Shown: piece by piece, positions 62,522-64,000 of the stretch
How positions within the stretch are numbered: the first letter of the stretch is position 1
How the letters are laid out: every line of letters begins with the position of its first letter
Assembly (NCBI GenBank): GCA_009911185.1
Contig: QXWW01000005.1
Coordinates: 69,501 to 133,500, forward strand
Length of the DNA: 64,000 nt
Direction of reading: 5' to 3'
Source of the DNA: Lachnospiraceae bacterium
GTDB lineage: Bacteria > Bacillota > Clostridia > Lachnospirales > Lachnospiraceae
Translations under genes and position numbers: made by a program
The notes under the pieces: generated by a model
The model's input: the letters and a program-made list of their open reading frames with translations, nothing else
Databases searched by the model: none
What the model was told of the DNA's origin: nothing

Positions 62522-63472
62522 CTAATCTGCCGAATCCCGCAATTCTTTTCCTGTAATTTCCAGAAACACGTCGTTCAATGTAGGAAGTTCTGAGTATACT
62601 CTGCCAAAACTGATTTCCTGCCGCGCCAGGTAATCCAGAATATGTACGAGATTATGCTTTCCGCCACTGCAGCGTATTTCCAGCATTCCTTCCCGGTAAT
62701 CTACCTGATATACATGGCGCAGCCTGCGCAGCTCCTCCAAATGCTCCGGCTTTAACTCCCATATTTCCAGATGAATTTTTTCGCCCGTTTTAATCATTGC
62801 TTTCAATTCTTCTTTGGTGCCCGTTGCCACACATCTTCCTTTGTCCAGAATTGCAATTCTGGTGCAGATTTGTTCCACCTCTTCCATATAATGAGAGGTA
62901 TAGATAATGGTTGCGCCTTCCTGGTTCAATTTCTGTATTCCTTCCAATATCCGGTTGCGGCTTTGGGGATCTACAGCAACCGTAGGCTCGTCGAGAATAA
63001 TCAGTTTGGGTTTATGCGCGATCCCGCAGGCAATATTCAGCCTTCTGAGCAGTCCTCCTGACAATTTTTTCGGATAAAACTTCCGGAAATCCTCCAACCC
63101 CGAAAAATGAACAGCCTCTTCAACACATTGTTTTCGTTCTCTTTTATCTTTTATATAAAGCCCGCAGAAATAATCAATATTTTCCTGCACGGTAAGCTCC
63201 TCAAACACCGCCACATTCTGCAGTACCACGCCAATCTGCCTTTTGATATCATAGCTGTCCGGCTGCATCTCCTTTCCGAATACCCGGACGCTCCCTTTAT
63301 CAAACTGCAGCAATGCCAAAATACAGCTAATGACCGTCGTTTTTCCGGAACCGTTCGGTCCTAACAGACCGAACACCTCCCCTTCCTCTACCGTAAGATT
63401 CAAATGATCCAGCGCTACCAGTTCCTTATAGCGCTTTACGAGATTTTCTATTTGAATTACATGCTCTGCCAT
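62522..63472 (-). CDS. ABC transporter ATP-binding protein (ABC-2 exporter)
   Basis: 316 aa with an AAAGGAG SD. Walker A GPNGSGKTT, Q-loop VLQNVAVFEELTV, signature LSGGLLRRLNIA (an L-L variation of the usual LSGGxxQR), Walker B LIILDEPTVAVDP and the switch TSHYMEE. The C-terminal accessory part is typical of CcmA/NatA-type ATPases. It energises the two permeases that follow. Half-sites with TGTCAT upstream may bind a regulator. Confidence 0.92.
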   Translation of the reverse strand: MAEHVIQIENLVKRYKELVALDHLNLTVEEGEVFGLLGPNGSGKTTVISCILALLQFDKGSVRVFGKEMQPDSYDIKRQIGVVLQNVAVFEELTVQENIDYFCGLYIKDKRERKQCVEEAVHFSGLEDFRKFYPKKLSGGLLRRLNIACGIAHKPKLIILDEPTVAVDPQSRNRILEGIQKLNQEGATIIYTSHYMEEVEQICTRIAILDKGRCVATGTKEELKAMIKTGEKIHLEIWELKPEHLEELRRLRHVYQVDYREGMLEIRCSGGKHNLVHILDYLARQEISFGRVYSELPTLNDVFLEITGKELRDSAD

Positions 63473-63539
63473 AAGCCTGCTCCTTTCTTTAACCTATAAT
63501 GCCATTGTAGCAGAGCCTTTTTACAAAAAACAGTGTGCA

Positions 63540-63568
63540 TTGTCATTCGCCGGCATGACAAATGTCAT
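63540..63568. promoter_or_regulatory. TGTCAT/ATGACA inverted repeats upstream of the ABC-2 operon
   Basis: TTGTCAT (63540-63546) and ATGACAA (63555-63561) form one inverted repeat; ATGACA (63555-63560) with TGTCAT (63563-63568) forms a second around two bases. They lie between the ABC operon and the aldo/keto reductase end, and could be an operator. Confidence 0.4.
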
Positions 63569-63582
63569 ATCGTGATGCTTTC

Positions 63583-64000
63583 TTACAATAATGCTTCACT
63601 CACCTTCTGCAGATTTTGCCTGATTGCAATATGCTGCGGGCAGGCTTCCTCGCATTTTCCGCATTTGAGGCATTGATCCGCATGTTTTTGTCCATGACCG
63701 CCTACCAGCCATTCCTCCTGACGCTTTGCCATTCCAGCGTCGCCATAGAGGGTCAGATAATTCATCGCCATAAAGGAACCGGATATCCCAATATTTGCAG
63801 GACATACTTTCGCACAATAATTGCAGGCGGTACATGGAATCAGAGGAACCTTCTTCAATTCCTCCTGCGCCTGTTTTAAAGTATCTTTCTGGCTTTTTGT
63901 AAAACCGGAAAAATCCTTCATATAAGAAAGATTGTCTTTCATCTGTTCCGTATTGCTCATTCCAGAAAGAACCGTAATAATACCTTCCAAATCGGCTGCG
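63583..64000 (-). CDS. Aldo/keto reductase with C-terminal 4Fe-4S domain (5' part outside window)
   Basis: The frame is open to the window edge (about 139 codons seen) and begins within the barrel's end (ITVLSGMSNTEQMKDNL), the standard final block of the ferredoxin-type aldo/keto reductase group. Two 4Fe-4S clusters follow, CTACNYCAKVCP and CLKCGKCEEACP. The full family length is about 370-390 aa. Such proteins are common in Clostridia; the substrate is unknown. Confidence 0.88.
   Translation of the reverse strand, partial: AADLEGIITVLSGMSNTEQMKDNLSYMKDFSGFTKSQKDTLKQAQEELKKVPLIPCTACNYCAKVCPANIGISGSFMAMNYLTLYGDAGMAKRQEEWLVGGHGQKHADQCLKCGKCEEACPQHIAIRQNLQKVSEALL

Overview
The window looks like chromosome from a Gram-positive, probably spore-forming anaerobe of the Clostridia, most likely Lachnospiraceae. 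The basis is gene content and regulation: a lysine riboswitch before dapA, an Ile T-box before a long clostridial-type ileS, a B12-independent glycyl-radical pathway, a BspA-like surface protein, Lsa-type ABC-F and many sigma-A promoters with 17-bp spacers. No rRNA, tRNA, tmRNA or CRISPR was seen.

Layout. 1-2 kb: tex (3' end outside the window). 2-9.1 kb: a sugar-catabolic locus in which a PflD/YbiW-type glycyl radical enzyme, an FSA-type aldolase and a ROK kinase are divergent from the radical-SAM activase, a DeoR regulator and a PHP phosphatase; a 12-13 bp motif recurs at both promoters. 9.2-16.5 kb: an EAL phosphodiesterase with periplasmic sensor domains, dapA-dapB, a small corrinoid-adenosyltransferase-like protein, an SSB-like protein and a cyclophilin. 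16.5-25.2 kb: a MinD-like ATPase, a cell-wall amidase, a serine recombinase, a chemoreceptor, fabH and hflX. 25.3-30.5 kb: a NifX-like protein, an HD protein, and galK-galT divergent from a LacI-type regulator. 30.5-49.8 kb: polysaccharide deacetylase, TPR lipoprotein, EamA transporter, glgP, ileS, a 1671-aa LRR/cysteine-protease-like/Big protein, DUF4190, VanZ and typA. 49.8-58.3 kb: an accessory stretch of small regulators, a decayed ABC transporter, an intact two-component/FtsX-ABC system, a response-regulator scrap and a truncated IS630 transposase. 58.3-64 kb: ABC-F protein, a three-gene ABC-2 exporter and the end of a ferredoxin-type aldo/keto reductase.

Main discoveries. (1) The amidase gene is split. 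Its first 13 codons, with a SD and a sigma-K-like promoter, lie at 22650-22612. The rest begins in the same codon phase at 18381, and about 4.24 kb carrying a serine recombinase, a 44-aa protein and a chemoreceptor lies between. Recombination at a shared GGCGG would restore a 252-aa CwlC-like mother-cell amidase. This resembles skin-type developmental excision. (2) The ABC-F gene has a full ribosome-stalling attenuator: promoter, 7-codon leader peptide, and three mutually exclusive pairings ending in a terminator. (3) A dispersed hairpin repeat occurs four times in the same orientation, each time directly after an intrinsic terminator and before an unrelated gene. (4) The glycyl-radical cluster has the gene set expected for anhydrosugar-phosphate ring opening followed by aldol cleavage.
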